IMG/VR virus record: IMGVR_UViG_3300046332_000019
Location: 1-33,014 of that record
Length of the DNA stretch: 33,014 nt
Origin: a virus
Reading direction: 5' to 3' (one strand)
Position 1 is the stretch's first letter. Each line of letters starts with the position of its first letter. The translations under genes were made by a program, and so were the position numbers. This document shows, piece after piece, positions 5,487-13,509 of the stretch. A model generated the notes under the pieces. That model had not been told where the DNA came from. It saw nothing but the letters and a program-made list of their open reading frames with translations, and made no database searches.

Positions 5487-5638
5487 CGAAAGATGACATG
5501 ATTGCAATGCTTCGTGGCGTTGGATGCGATGAAAACACAATTACGGCTATGTCAAACGCTTACGACCTTGGCTTTGAATACGCCAAAGAGACTATGTTGG
5601 CTTTGCCTGTTGTGACTTTGCCATTGGAGACTAAATGA
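5483..5638 (+). CDS. Small hypothetical protein (51 aa)
   Basis: Reads MTKDDMIAMLRGVGCDENTI and continues YDLGFEYAKETM. It has ATGA-type overlaps at both ends (5483 and 5635), which is why I accept so short a frame. The opening resembles the MTQDEIIEMA start of the 3079 and 6863 genes, suggesting a shortened relative. Confidence 0.6.
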   Translation: MTKDDMIAMLRGVGCDENTITAMSNAYDLGFEYAKETMLALPVVTLPLETK

Positions 5639-5781
5639 CAAAAGAAGACGCCTTAGAACTTATAAAGTTGCTTTCAGCACTTGAATCATGGTCGTTTGCA
5701 GATAAACATCTGCTGCCAGACTACCTTTACGAAAAAATTGCAAATGCAATGGAAAAGCTAGAAAAAGCGATTTTGAAATGA
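5635..5781 (+). CDS. Small hypothetical helical protein (48 aa)
   Basis: Reads MTKEDALELIKLLSALESWS and ends in a Lys/Glu helix (EKIANAMEKLEKAILK). Coupled by ATGA to both neighbours. The opening MTK(D/E)D is shared with the gene just before it. No function recognised. Confidence 0.55.
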   Translation: MTKEDALELIKLLSALESWSFADKHLLPDYLYEKIANAMEKLEKAILK

Positions 5782-6068
5782 GGATTGCAGCTAAGACAGA
5801 TGCAAATCAAACGCAAATTACATCGGCGCTACGGGCGGCTGGCGCTAAAGTTCAATCTCTGGCGGCTATTGGCAAGGGCGTACCTGACTTGCTTTGCCAA
5901 TACGAAGGCGCGTTCTATCTTATTGAGGTCAAGGACGGCAGAAAACCGCCATCGCAGAGGAAATTAACTGAAGACCAAGTGAAGTGGCATGAGGAATGGA
6001 AAAGCGCCTTCTTGGGCGTTGTAGAAAGTCCTGACGAAGCATTGAAATTTATTGGAGCAATCAAATGA
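5778..6068 (+). CDS. VRR-NUC-like PD-(D/E)XK nuclease
   Basis: The motif GVPDLLCQYEGAFYLIEVKD (about 34-53) carries D37, E50 and K52, the PD...ExK active site, followed by Q68 in LTEDQVKWHEEW. The size (96 aa) and pattern match phage VRR-NUC/Holliday-junction-resolvase-like nucleases, which cut branched DNA. The start overlaps the previous stop as ATGA. With NinB just downstream and ERF and YqaJ in the other arm, it fits a recombination or DNA-processing set. The exact substrate is not known. Confidence 0.82.
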   Translation: MRIAAKTDANQTQITSALRAAGAKVQSLAAIGKGVPDLLCQYEGAFYLIEVKDGRKPPSQRKLTEDQVKWHEEWKSAFLGVVESPDEALKFIGAIK

Positions 6069-6274
6069 CAAAAGCATTGAAAAAACAAGTTGGTGGAACG
6101 CATTACAAAGACATGGCAATTCAGCCAGCAGAATTCATTTACATGAACGACATTGGTTTTTTTGAAGGCAACGTGGTCAAGTACGTCAGCCGCTGGCGCG
6201 ATAAGGGTGGCATTGCTGACCTTGAGAAAGCCAAGCACTACATTGATATGCTGATTGAGTTTGAGAGCCGATGA
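6065..6274 (+). CDS. DUF3310 family protein
   Basis: The family pattern is clear: QVGGTHYKDMAIQPAEFIY, then GFFEGNVVKYVSRWRDKGG and DLEKAKHYIDMLIE. At 69 aa it is the usual length for the stand-alone domain. DUF3310 proteins are common in phages, often near nucleotide-metabolism genes, with no settled activity. Coupled to both neighbours by 4-nt overlaps. Confidence 0.85.
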   Translation: MTKALKKQVGGTHYKDMAIQPAEFIYMNDIGFFEGNVVKYVSRWRDKGGIADLEKAKHYIDMLIEFESR

Positions 6275-6684
6275 GATACGATTTAATCGACCAACAACAG
6301 GCTAGTGCTTTGATGCAAAGCCTGTGGCCCAAGGTCAAGGCGGCATTGGCAGCAGGGCGCAAGCTGACGCTGGAAGTCAAAGACGCAAGCAAAAGCCGTG
6401 AACAAGAAGAAAAGTATCACGCAATCATTGGTGACATTGCCAAGCAAGCCAAACACATTGGCTCCAAATGGGATGCTGAAGATTGGAAACGCTTGCTAGT
6501 TGACCAGTTTGCCCGTGACCGCATGATGTACGGTGCGCCAATCCTGCCTAACCTAGACAACACAGGAATTGTGCAACTTGGCGTTCAAACAAGGCATTTC
6601 ACCAAAGAACAAGCCAGCGAGTTTGTTGAGTTCTTGCTTGCCTGGTGCGCTAACAACGGAATTGAACTAAAGGAAACAATATGA
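6271..6684 (+). CDS. ninB: NinB-type recombination protein
   Basis: The 137-aa length and the pattern LTLEVKDASKSREQEEKYHA, then IGDIAKQ and EDWKRLLVDQFARD match NinB, the lambda Orf recombination mediator. Orf binds single-stranded DNA and SSB and helps load the annealase in the Red pathway. Here it would partner the ERF protein and the YqaJ exonuclease, although it lies in the opposite transcription unit. Start and stop both overlap neighbours by 4 nt. Confidence 0.85.
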   Translation: MRYDLIDQQQASALMQSLWPKVKAALAAGRKLTLEVKDASKSREQEEKYHAIIGDIAKQAKHIGSKWDAEDWKRLLVDQFARDRMMYGAPILPNLDNTGIVQLGVQTRHFTKEQASEFVEFLLAWCANNGIELKETI

Positions 6685-6866
6685 ATGAATACGCAAGTGA
6701 AGCAGAAACAGACGCTTTGATTGTCAAAGATACACGCACAGACAACATGAAAATGCTTGATAAGGTGCTTGATGAACGTGGCGCAAATGAGCAAGGCGTT
6801 GATTCCTACCCAATCTTGTACCAAATTGCGCTTGAACTAATTGAACACGCAAGAGGTGAGGCATGA
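6681..6866 (+). CDS. Small hypothetical phage protein (61 aa)
   Basis: Acidic N-terminus (MNEYASEAETDALIVKDTRT) and two predicted helices (MKMLDKVLDERG, YPILYQIALELIEHARGEA). ATGA-coupled at both ends. No family is recognised. Confidence 0.6.
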   Translation: MNEYASEAETDALIVKDTRTDNMKMLDKVLDERGANEQGVDSYPILYQIALELIEHARGEA

Positions 6867-7075
6867 CACAAGATGAAATCATTGAGATGGCTGTTCAAGT
6901 TGGTGCAAACAAAATGGTTAGTTGTCTGACTGCACCAAAAGGCCCGATAACTGCAATAAATTTTGATTTAGACAACAGAAGCCTAGAAGCCTTTGCCAAA
7001 CTGGTAGCAGCTAAAGAGCGTGAACGCATTAAAGAAGAACAACAGCGATGTTATGTGGTGAGAGGTGAAGCATGA
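6863..7075 (+). CDS. Hypothetical phage protein, paralogue of the 3079 gene
   Basis: Shares MTQDEIIEMA and LEAFAKLV with the 3079 gene. The first 30 nt are identical and a block of about 22 nt encoding EAFAKLV is also identical, whereas the segments between them differ. The C-terminus is different (AAKERERIKEEQQRCYVVRG), a basic coiled helix. The shared ends suggest duplication with recombination or domain shuffling. Function unknown. Confidence 0.7.
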   Translation: MTQDEIIEMAVQVGANKMVSCLTAPKGPITAINFDLDNRSLEAFAKLVAAKERERIKEEQQRCYVVRGEA

Positions 7076-7545
7076 GCAAGCCTCGCAAGAAATACAAGCC
7101 AAAAGGCATACGACCAGACCCGATTTCGTGGGTCATCTCAGGATTCAAAAAAGTCGCAGACGTTCCAGACGCAGGCACTAAGCTGTTGTTAAAAAACCAT
7201 GTTTCTTTTGACGAAATACGAGAAGGCCGTGGAGACACTGGGCACGTTGATAACCTAATTTCAATGGTGAACTGTGCTGAAGCCTTGGCAAAGCGCCAGC
7301 TTGGTCGTGATTGGCTAGAGGAAATCAGAGAAGCGCAGGATGCAATCTTTCACATGGCACAGCGCGGGGTAAGTGGTAAACCATTTATTTTTACGGGTGA
7401 GGAGCTAAAAGCCGTGGAGCTTATTCTTTCCTTACATGATGAACAGTTAAAGCAGTGTTCAGTTAGAACGCTTGAGTTAGCATTGGATGACATTTCCAAA
7501 GAGTTCAAAGGTAACAAAATGCGAAGAATTGAAGCGATTGCATGA
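7072..7545 (+). CDS. Conserved phage protein of unknown function (157 aa)
   Basis: A basic N-terminus (MSKPRKKYKPKGIRPDPISW) is followed by a mostly helical body. Segments such as DNLISMVNCAEALAKRQLG and FTGEELKAVELILSLHDEQL resemble a phage protein type I have seen near ninB and DUF1364 genes; no activity is known to me. The basic head suggests nucleic-acid contact. It is coupled by ATGA to both neighbours, with DUF1364 downstream. Confidence 0.65.
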   Translation: MSKPRKKYKPKGIRPDPISWVISGFKKVADVPDAGTKLLLKNHVSFDEIREGRGDTGHVDNLISMVNCAEALAKRQLGRDWLEEIREAQDAIFHMAQRGVSGKPFIFTGEELKAVELILSLHDEQLKQCSVRTLELALDDISKEFKGNKMRRIEAIA

Positions 7546-7883
7546 TTCAAAAACACACATACGTTAGAAGCAAGAAGCTCTTAGAAGCCGCAAGAGAGAT
7601 TCCTTGCCAACACTGTTACGCTGAAGACGGGACTGTTGTAGCTGCCCACACGAATTGGGGTGGTGGTAAAGGAATGGGGCGCAAGGCAGATGACAACATG
7701 ATTGCCAGCCTTTGCTTTACCTGTCACGCCTCTATCGACCAAGGGTCTACACTAACAAGAGAACAACGACAGGACTTATGGCAGATGGCGCACAGAAAGA
7801 CGGTGCAACGCTTGGTATCTGCAAAGCTGTGGCCTCAAGACGTACCAGTGCCTGACCTAAGACGGTATTACGAACTAGAATAA
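7542..7883 (+). CDS. DUF1364 family protein (zinc-binding, nuclease-like)
   Basis: The family signature is strong: IPCQHCYAEDGTVVAAHTNW, GGGKGMGRKADD and ASLCFTCHASIDQG, followed by WPQDVPVPDL near the end. Two CxxC pairs and conserved His residues form an HNH-like zinc site. DUF1364 proteins occur in the nin-like regions of lambdoid phages and are suspected DNA-processing proteins; cleavage is not shown here. It is the last gene of the early rightward run, before the gap with a promoter at 7914. Confidence 0.82.
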   Translation: MIQKHTYVRSKKLLEAAREIPCQHCYAEDGTVVAAHTNWGGGKGMGRKADDNMIASLCFTCHASIDQGSTLTREQRQDLWQMAHRKTVQRLVSAKLWPQDVPVPDLRRYYELE

Positions 7884-7884
7884 G

Positions 7885-7903
7885 GTGCAATTTGCAGTTG
7901 CAC
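7885..7903 (+). other. Weak hairpin after the early genes
   Basis: GTGCAA (7885-7890) and TTGCAC (7898-7903) form a perfect 6-bp stem with a 7-nt loop. There is no U-run after it, so it is at best a weak or factor-dependent terminator or pause site. It lies between the DUF1364 stop and the candidate late promoter. Confidence 0.3.
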
Positions 7904-7913
7904 TTATGGGTAG

Positions 7914-7941
7914 TTGATTCTGCCCACTTTTTTGGTAAAAT
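7914..7941 (+). promoter_or_regulatory. Candidate promoter for the structural genes
   Basis: TTGATT (7914-7919), a 16-bp spacer and TAAAAT (7936-7941) give a fair sigma-70 match in the 82-bp gap before the morphogenesis genes. The 7966 gene has an AAAGG ribosome site, so its message would have a normal short leader, unlike the regulator at 697. Confidence 0.5.
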
Positions 7942-7965
7942 CCAAGAAACACCGAAAGGCAACCA

Positions 7966-8388
7966 ATGAGCGGACTTTTAGCGCCAGCAGCGGAAATCAA
8001 GATTGAAATCGAGGAAATCGAGGCAGAAAAGCCCGTCATCGAAGGCTTGACCGCAGAATCAAACAAAAAAACCCGTGACACACTGGTTGAAACACAAATG
8101 CTTGGCCCTGTTAAGACAGGTCAGCCAAACAGCGACTACTGGCGCAGTCTAGCTAACGTCTGGCGCATCTCTCCTGACCAGGCTAAACGCAACCTGTGCG
8201 CTAATTGCGAATACTTTGATGATTCACCCGAGATGCTTGAGGCTATGGAAGTTGTGCCACAAGACGAATTTGACAAAGACGGTGGTGGTCGCGGTTATTG
8301 CAACAAATTCGAAGTGATTTGCCATAATTTGCGCACTTGCAAGGCTTGGGAAAAAGCCGAGCCGATGAAAGAAGCCGATGAAGACTAA
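7966..8388 (+). CDS. Conserved phage protein with CxxC...C...C motif (140 aa)
   Basis: A charged Glu-rich N-terminus is followed by SDYWRSLANVWRISPDQAKR and CANCEYFDDSPEML, with YCNKFEVICHNLRTCKAWE near the end. Four or more cysteines in this spacing suggest a metal or Fe-S site of the high-potential iron-sulfur type. Such proteins occur just upstream of terminase or portal genes in several phages. The start has AAAGG 7 nt upstream and follows a candidate promoter. Function unknown. Confidence 0.65.
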   Translation: MSGLLAPAAEIKIEIEEIEAEKPVIEGLTAESNKKTRDTLVETQMLGPVKTGQPNSDYWRSLANVWRISPDQAKRNLCANCEYFDDSPEMLEAMEVVPQDEFDKDGGGRGYCNKFEVICHNLRTCKAWEKAEPMKEADED

Positions 8389-8551
8389 GCTCACAAAGGC
8401 AGGCCAAGCCAAAGTTGGTCGCGTAATGTCAGAGTATAAAAAAGGCGAATTGCATTCAGGTAAGGGCGGCAAAGTCGTCACTAACCCAAAGCAAGCAATC
8501 GCAATCTCTATCTCTGAAGCCGCAAAGCTGATGAAAAAACGGATGAAGTAA
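8378..8551 (+). CDS. DUF6496-type small basic protein (57 aa)
   Basis: Reads RVMSEYKKGELHSGKGGKVV followed by NPKQAIAISISEAAKLMKK. This matches a small basic family (DUF6496-like) in which a GKLHSG motif precedes QAIAIALSEA. It is very Lys-rich and so probably binds nucleic acid. It overlaps the 7966 gene by 11 nt, and its TAA shares one base with the next ATG (8551). Confidence 0.7.
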   Translation: MKTKLTKAGQAKVGRVMSEYKKGELHSGKGGKVVTNPKQAIAISISEAAKLMKKRMK

Positions 8552-9141
8552 TGGCTGATTGGAGAGTAACCGACCCTTTGGTGGCTGCTGCTGTTAAAGC
8601 TGGCGGTCTACTTTCTAATGTGATGCCTCAAGGGATGATGACGCCTGCAAGAATCCTTGATGAAACAGTTAGTGGAAATCAAAAGTCAATCACAGAGCAA
8701 GATTTAACTCCTGAACAACTCAAATTCCTTAAAGACTTGATTGCTAATAAGGAAGAATACGCAAAAAAGACGGAAACGCCTTCAGGAACCATAAATTACG
8801 AAGACTACAAGCGTTATGCAGAGCAATTACCAGAAGGTCAGCGAGTCTTTAACAAGACGCCTGGTCTCTTAAGTGTTCTAGACCCATACGGTCAAATGCA
8901 AACAACGCTTGGTCAATTCCGATACACAAACGGAAAAGATGGCATCAACATCCGTGATGTTTACGACTTCAACAACCTACAAAGCCAAGCTGGTGCAATG
9001 GAAACAGCTTTAGGAATGTATGGCGCTGTTAGAGACTACGCTGGAAGACAAGTTCCAGAAGGCGCAGGAAGACCAGTAAACATCAACCTAATTAGTGAAA
9101 CGCCACAATCAACTAAGAAAAAGAAAAGTCTGTTAGACTAA
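8551..9141 (+). CDS. Hypothetical virion-region protein (196 aa)
   Basis: No catalytic motif seen. A recognisable segment is FRYTNGKDGINIRDVYDFNN, followed by GMYGAVRDYAGRQVPEGAGR and PVNIN, which resembles proteins encoded near terminases in other environmental phages. The Lys-rich end (STKKKKSLLD) stands out. It lies just before the mobile GIY-YIG gene, so the normal order here was probably this gene followed by the small terminase. A structural or ejection role is possible but unproven. Confidence 0.55.
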   Translation: MADWRVTDPLVAAAVKAGGLLSNVMPQGMMTPARILDETVSGNQKSITEQDLTPEQLKFLKDLIANKEEYAKKTETPSGTINYEDYKRYAEQLPEGQRVFNKTPGLLSVLDPYGQMQTTLGQFRYTNGKDGINIRDVYDFNNLQSQAGAMETALGMYGAVRDYAGRQVPEGAGRPVNINLISETPQSTKKKKSLLD

Positions 9142-9186
9142 AGTTATATCAACTAAACCAACGAGCCGTAAGGAATTGGTAAACAA

Positions 9187-9810
9187 ATGAATAAACACTA
9201 TAAATGGTATGTCTATGAACTAATCAATCCTATTGATGGAAAGACGTTCTATGTGGGCAAAGGTTCTGGTAACAGAATAGAGTATCACGAGAAAGAAGCG
9301 CTAAAAGAGGTATGCTCAAAAAAGTGCAATAAAATCAAGCACATATGGTCGCTTGGATTTGAAATTCACCGTAGAAAAAATGCCTTGTTTTGGGATGAGC
9401 AAGCTGCATACGATCATGAAACCGATCTAATTGCCGAGATTGGTTTACAAAACCTAACAAACATCATGCCTGGCGGTCAAACAGCGTTTGATCGTAGGTT
9501 GGTTGAACGTAGTTTGCGCCAGCAAAATGAGCCAAGGCCGTTTAAAGAATATTTAGCCAAGCTGCCAGCAGAAAGTGCCTTCTTTGATAGGTTTGCTGAG
9601 TGGTTTAAGGCTGGATTACACAATGGTGGAACAATCGTAGCTACTGCTAAAAACGATAAATTTAAGTTTCATGCAACTATTACAGAGGTTGCATATAACA
9701 AGATATTGCCAATGTTTTGGAGCTTGATTAAGGCTGATGACGAATCATTGCAAATCTTCACAGAAAAGATGAAATATCACAAAGTGGAGCTATGTTATGG
9801 CGGCGCGTAA
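9187..9810 (+). CDS. GIY-YIG homing-type endonuclease
   Basis: The N-terminal GIY-YIG nuclease domain is plain: YVYELINPIDGKTFYVGKGS, with GIY as YVY (8-10), YIG as YVG (22-24), R30 as the catalytic arginine and E91 (or the nearby E95) as a candidate metal-binding glutamate. The remainder (about 110-207) is probably a DNA-target-recognition region. AAGGAA lies about 9 nt before the ATG. The gene is wedged between the 8551 gene and the terminase genes, and its last 14 nt overlap the small-terminase start. It is probably a free-standing homing endonuclease; it shows no intron sequences around it. Confidence 0.8.
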   Translation: MNKHYKWYVYELINPIDGKTFYVGKGSGNRIEYHEKEALKEVCSKKCNKIKHIWSLGFEIHRRKNALFWDEQAAYDHETDLIAEIGLQNLTNIMPGGQTAFDRRLVERSLRQQNEPRPFKEYLAKLPAESAFFDRFAEWFKAGLHNGGTIVATAKNDKFKFHATITEVAYNKILPMFWSLIKADDESLQIFTEKMKYHKVELCYGGA

Positions 9811-10030
9811 AAATAAAGTAAATTTGAGCGATAACTGGAAGGATGGCATTAGAGCCTCTTTGCTTATGCGTAGGCTTTATGATAATTCGCTTGGGCAAGT
9901 TGAAATGACTAACCAACAAATTAAATCTGCACAAATCGTATTGGCAAAACTTGTCCCCGATCTTGCCCGTACCGAACACGTTGGCGACAATGACGGCCCG
10001 ATTGAGATGAAGGTTACATGGGCGAAATAG
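9797..10030 (+). CDS. terS: Putative small terminase subunit (77 aa)
   Basis: A short protein directly upstream of, and overlapping, the large terminase gene. A central helix-rich DNA-binding-like stretch (WKDGIRASLLMRRLYDNSLG, then EMTNQQIKSAQIVLAKLVPD) and a conserved LPDLAR/E-like end fit a compact small terminase, which would recognise the packaging site. It is shorter than typical TerS. The ribosome site GGAG lies within the GIY-YIG gene. The assignment rests on position and pattern. Confidence 0.65.
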   Translation: MAARKNKVNLSDNWKDGIRASLLMRRLYDNSLGQVEMTNQQIKSAQIVLAKLVPDLARTEHVGDNDGPIEMKVTWAK

Positions 10031-11277
10031 TCATTCCCTACTCGCCAAGGGAGCAACAATCTCAAATTCACGACCTGATAGACGATAAGCGTTTCTCAGT
10101 CGTTGTGGCGCATCGAAGGATGGGCAAGACTGTTTCGGCTATCAATCACCTGATTAAAGCCGCAATCCTGAATGGCAAAGAAGCGCCTCGCTATGCCTAC
10201 ATTGCTCCAACCTACGGACAAGCCAAGCGGGTAGCGTGGGACTACCTTGTGAAGTACGCAATGCCAATGGGCGGGACTGAGAATATTTCAGAGCTTCGGG
10301 TTGACTTTTGGGGTAGACGCATCCAGCTTTATGGCTCAGATAATCCTGAAAGCCTTCGCGGTCAATACTTTGACGGGGTGATTCTTGATGAAATCGGCGA
10401 CCAAAACCCAAAAATATGGACTGACATTGTTCGACCTGCACTTGCAGACAGACTTGGTTGGTGCTTATTTATCGGAACGCCTAAAGGCCACAATCACTTC
10501 AAAGAACTACGCGATAGGGCAGAAACAGAAGCCGATTGGGGTTTACTTGAGTTCAAAGCCTCAGAAACCAAGGTAATTGCTGCCTCTGAGTTGATTGCCG
10601 CTAGGTCTGAGATGGGTGACGACAAATACCTTCAGGAGTTTGAGTGTTCGTTTGATGCCGCTGTTGAGGGTTCTTACTACGGATCACTAATTAACGACCT
10701 AGAGGAAAAGAAGCATATCCAAGAGATTCCAAGGGATGACCTTTGTAAGCTAGTCACAGCTTGGGACTTGGGTATGGGAGACAGTACGGCTATTTGGGTA
10801 GCTCAAATTGCAGGCTCAGAGATTCGCTTGATTGACTATTACGAGAACAACGGTGTAGGTCTAGACAATTACGTCACCTGGTTGCGCAACAACAATTACG
10901 ACAAAGCCGAGCATATCTTGCCGCATGACGTACAGGTGAGGGAGCTTGGCACAGGTAAAAGCCGCATGGAGATGCTAACTGACGCCGGCCTAGAGATCAA
11001 AATCGCACCTCGCATGGGTGTTGATGATGGTATTCAGGCAGTTCGTCGGATATTGCCTCGATGCTGGTTTAATGTGCCAAACGTCAAAATTGGCTTGAAC
11101 GCGCTAAAGAACTATCGCCGAGCATACGATGAAAAGCGCAAAATCTACTTTGAGCGCCCACTACACGATTGGTCGTCACACGCCAGTGACGCTTTCCGTT
11201 ACCTTGCCATCGGGTTAGACGAATCCACGTCTACTTGGGGCAAATCTATTAACCAACCTCCAAAATGGGTAGTCTGA
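10018..11277 (+). CDS. terL: Large terminase subunit
   Basis: The ATPase-nuclease motor that packages DNA into the prohead. Walker A is AHRRMGKT (31-38), Walker B with the catalytic Glu is VILDE (121-125) and the coupling motif is GTPKG (153-157). The RNase-H-fold nuclease domain begins at TAWDLGMGDSTAIW (D250 as first metal ligand) and ends with HASDAFRYL (D391). The 419 aa are complete. It overlaps terS by 13 nt. The portal lies just downstream, as usual. Confidence 0.95.
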   Translation: MGEIVIPYSPREQQSQIHDLIDDKRFSVVVAHRRMGKTVSAINHLIKAAILNGKEAPRYAYIAPTYGQAKRVAWDYLVKYAMPMGGTENISELRVDFWGRRIQLYGSDNPESLRGQYFDGVILDEIGDQNPKIWTDIVRPALADRLGWCLFIGTPKGHNHFKELRDRAETEADWGLLEFKASETKVIAASELIAARSEMGDDKYLQEFECSFDAAVEGSYYGSLINDLEEKKHIQEIPRDDLCKLVTAWDLGMGDSTAIWVAQIAGSEIRLIDYYENNGVGLDNYVTWLRNNNYDKAEHILPHDVQVRELGTGKSRMEMLTDAGLEIKIAPRMGVDDGIQAVRRILPRCWFNVPNVKIGLNALKNYRRAYDEKRKIYFERPLHDWSSHASDAFRYLAIGLDESTSTWGKSINQPPKWVV

Positions 11278-11462
11278 TGCTAATTATGAAACAAGGCAAT
11301 ATTGCCGACCCTCGAAAAATCGCCGAACTAGAGCAGCGCCTGGAGGTATTGGAGAATCTAGTTAACGCGCTACAATTGGAGCAACGCCCTCGCATGGGCA
11401 GGCCACCAAAGGTATCAGATGAGCCAAGACAAACTAAAGTCGATAGTACAAGCCGAGATTGA
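11277..11462 (+). CDS. Small coiled-coil protein between terminase and portal (61 aa)
   Basis: I start it at ATG 11277, which overlaps the terminase stop, giving MLIMKQGNIADPRKIAELEQ. The helix RKIAELEQRLEVLENLVNAL is a good coiled-coil. The Arg/Pro-rich end (RPRMGRPPKVSDEPRQ) has an AT-hook-like RMGRPPK core that could touch the minor groove of DNA. The last 44 nt overlap the portal gene. It could be a packaging accessory factor; this is speculative. Confidence 0.5.
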   Translation: MLIMKQGNIADPRKIAELEQRLEVLENLVNALQLEQRPRMGRPPKVSDEPRQTKVDSTSRD

Positions 11463-13500
11463 TGGAAGTCTTGGTTTCTTAGAAACAGAAACAACACAGC
11501 AGCGCCAAGAGGCGTTGCAAGCCTACCTTCGTAATCCATACGGAAATGAGGTCGAAGGAAAGTCAAGCATCGTCACAGGTGAAGTGGCAGAAGCCATTGA
11601 TGGCGCTTTGCCGCCTTTAGTGCGAATCTTCACTGCCTCGGATGAGGTTGTTCGCTTTGACCCTCGCGGCCCTAACGATGAAGCTGGCGCTAAACAAGCC
11701 ACTGAGTACGTCAACTGGGTTTTCAACCGTGACAATGCAGGCACGATCATTCTTCACAACTGGTTCAAAGATGCGCTCTTGCAAAAGGTTGGCGTAGTCA
11801 AAGCCTATTGGGAAGACAAAGAAGATGTGCGCAAAGAAAAGTACCGCGATCTGTCTGAGGACGAGCTTGCAATGCTGTTGTCTGATAAGACAATGGAAGT
11901 TGTGGAGAAAGATGAAGTAGAGAATCCTTTACTTGACCCGCAAGGTAACGAAGTGATTGACCAAATGGGTCAGCCAGTTACTTACAAGTCTTTCAGTGTT
12001 ACTGTGGCTAAGAAATCAAAGTCAGGCCATGTGGTCGTTGAGAACGTCCCGCCAGAGGAGTTCTTGATCTCTAAACGTGCAAAGACAATTGAAGATTCGC
12101 CATTTGTTGCTCACCGCCGATTGATGACCCGCAGCGACTTGATCTCTATGGGCTTTGATGAAGACACAGTGAACGGCTTGCCTTCATCTAGTGCTTTGAC
12201 ATACACGCCAGAGCATTTGGCTCGTTTCTCCAATGGTGAATTGGCTGAAGACTTGGCAGGTGGCGACGAGACAATGACCACGATTGAGGTCTTTGAGTGC
12301 TACGTTAAGTGCGATATGGATGAAGACGGGATTGCAGAGCTTCGCCAAGTGTTCTTTGCTGGCAATGAGATTCTGAGTGATGAAGAATGTGATTACGTCC
12401 CTTTCTACTCAATCTGCCCTATTCCAGTCCCTCACAAGTTCTTTGGTCAATCATTGGCAGATCGCACAACCGACCTGCAACTGATTAAAACTACGATTAC
12501 ACGCCAGATTCTTGATAATCTATACCTGACAAATAACGCCCGTGTCACGGCTGTTGACGGTCAGGTAAACATGGATGACCTGCTTACCTCCACCGCTGGT
12601 GGTGTGATTCGCGTGAAGTCTGCTGGTGCTGTTAATCAGCTTACAGTTCAAAACGTGGCTGCCCAGGCTTTCCCAATGCTGCAATACTTGGACACAATCC
12701 AACAAAAGCGCACTGGTGTAACAGAAGCAAGCCAAGGCCTTGACCCTTCTATTCTGCAAAACGTCACTGCTGCTGCTGTTGCTTCTATGCAACAAAGCGC
12801 TGCTGGCAAGATTGAGATGATTGCTCGAATCTTTGCTGAGACTGGCGTGAAAGAGTTGTTCAAAGGAATTTTGCACCTTCTTTGTAAGTACCAAGACAAG
12901 CCTCGTATCGTTCGTATGCGTGGTAACTATGTCTCGTTTGACCCTCGTGAGTGGTCGAATCAGTACGATGTGGACATTAACGTTGGCCTTGGTGCTGGCA
13001 ACCGCCAAGAGCAAATGGCAATGTTGAACATGGTTCTTGCCAAGCAAGAGCAAGTGCTTCAGACAATGGGGCCTGCTAATCCTTTGGTGACAATGGGCCA
13101 ATACCGCAACACATTGGGCCGTATGGTTGAAGCTGCTGGTTTCAAAGACTCTGCTGAGTTCTATAAGGCAATCACGCCTGAACAAGATCAGATGATGAGC
13201 CAACCGCAACAACCTCAACAGCCACCAGTACCGCCTGAAGTCCAAGCATATATGGCTAAGACACAGGCAGACATTCAAGCCCAACAAATGAAGGCTAAAG
13301 CTGACATTGAACTTGCACAACAGAAAGCTATTGCTGAATTGCAGTTGATGCGCGAAAAGAACGCAGCTCAGATTCAGTTGGAGCGTGAGAAAGCTGCTGC
13401 AAATCTTCAACTAAAAGAAGAAGAATTTATGGCTGAAGCTCGATTAAAGGCCATGAAGGTTGGTGCTGGCATTACTTCTAACGTTGAAATTCCAAGTTAA
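11419..13500 (+). CDS. Portal protein
   Basis: The ring at the capsid vertex through which DNA enters and leaves. The 693-aa length, the start (LKSIVQAEIDGSLGFLETET), the repeated wing-region patterns (SSIVTGEVAEAIDGALPPLV, VYK-like SKSGHVVVENVPPEEFLISK) and the stem-like helix with a hydrophobic core match podovirus portals of the SU10/P22-like type. The C-terminus (about 595-690) is a long Gln/Ala/Lys coiled coil, consistent with a barrel reaching into the capsid. It overlaps the preceding small gene and is followed after a short gap by the Ala-rich 13510 gene. Confidence 0.9.
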   Translation: MSQDKLKSIVQAEIDGSLGFLETETTQQRQEALQAYLRNPYGNEVEGKSSIVTGEVAEAIDGALPPLVRIFTASDEVVRFDPRGPNDEAGAKQATEYVNWVFNRDNAGTIILHNWFKDALLQKVGVVKAYWEDKEDVRKEKYRDLSEDELAMLLSDKTMEVVEKDEVENPLLDPQGNEVIDQMGQPVTYKSFSVTVAKKSKSGHVVVENVPPEEFLISKRAKTIEDSPFVAHRRLMTRSDLISMGFDEDTVNGLPSSSALTYTPEHLARFSNGELAEDLAGGDETMTTIEVFECYVKCDMDEDGIAELRQVFFAGNEILSDEECDYVPFYSICPIPVPHKFFGQSLADRTTDLQLIKTTITRQILDNLYLTNNARVTAVDGQVNMDDLLTSTAGGVIRVKSAGAVNQLTVQNVAAQAFPMLQYLDTIQQKRTGVTEASQGLDPSILQNVTAAAVASMQQSAAGKIEMIARIFAETGVKELFKGILHLLCKYQDKPRIVRMRGNYVSFDPREWSNQYDVDINVGLGAGNRQEQMAMLNMVLAKQEQVLQTMGPANPLVTMGQYRNTLGRMVEAAGFKDSAEFYKAITPEQDQMMSQPQQPQQPPVPPEVQAYMAKTQADIQAQQMKAKADIELAQQKAIAELQLMREKNAAQIQLEREKAAANLQLKEEEFMAEARLKAMKVGAGITSNVEIPS

Positions 13501-13509
13501 GGAGCTAAT

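Noticed and set aside
12520-13410. Long open frame (296 codons) on the minus strand inside the portal gene
   Set aside because: It lies wholly opposite the portal gene and has a low-complexity composition (Leu/His/Cys/Ser-rich) expected from reading the complement of biased codons.
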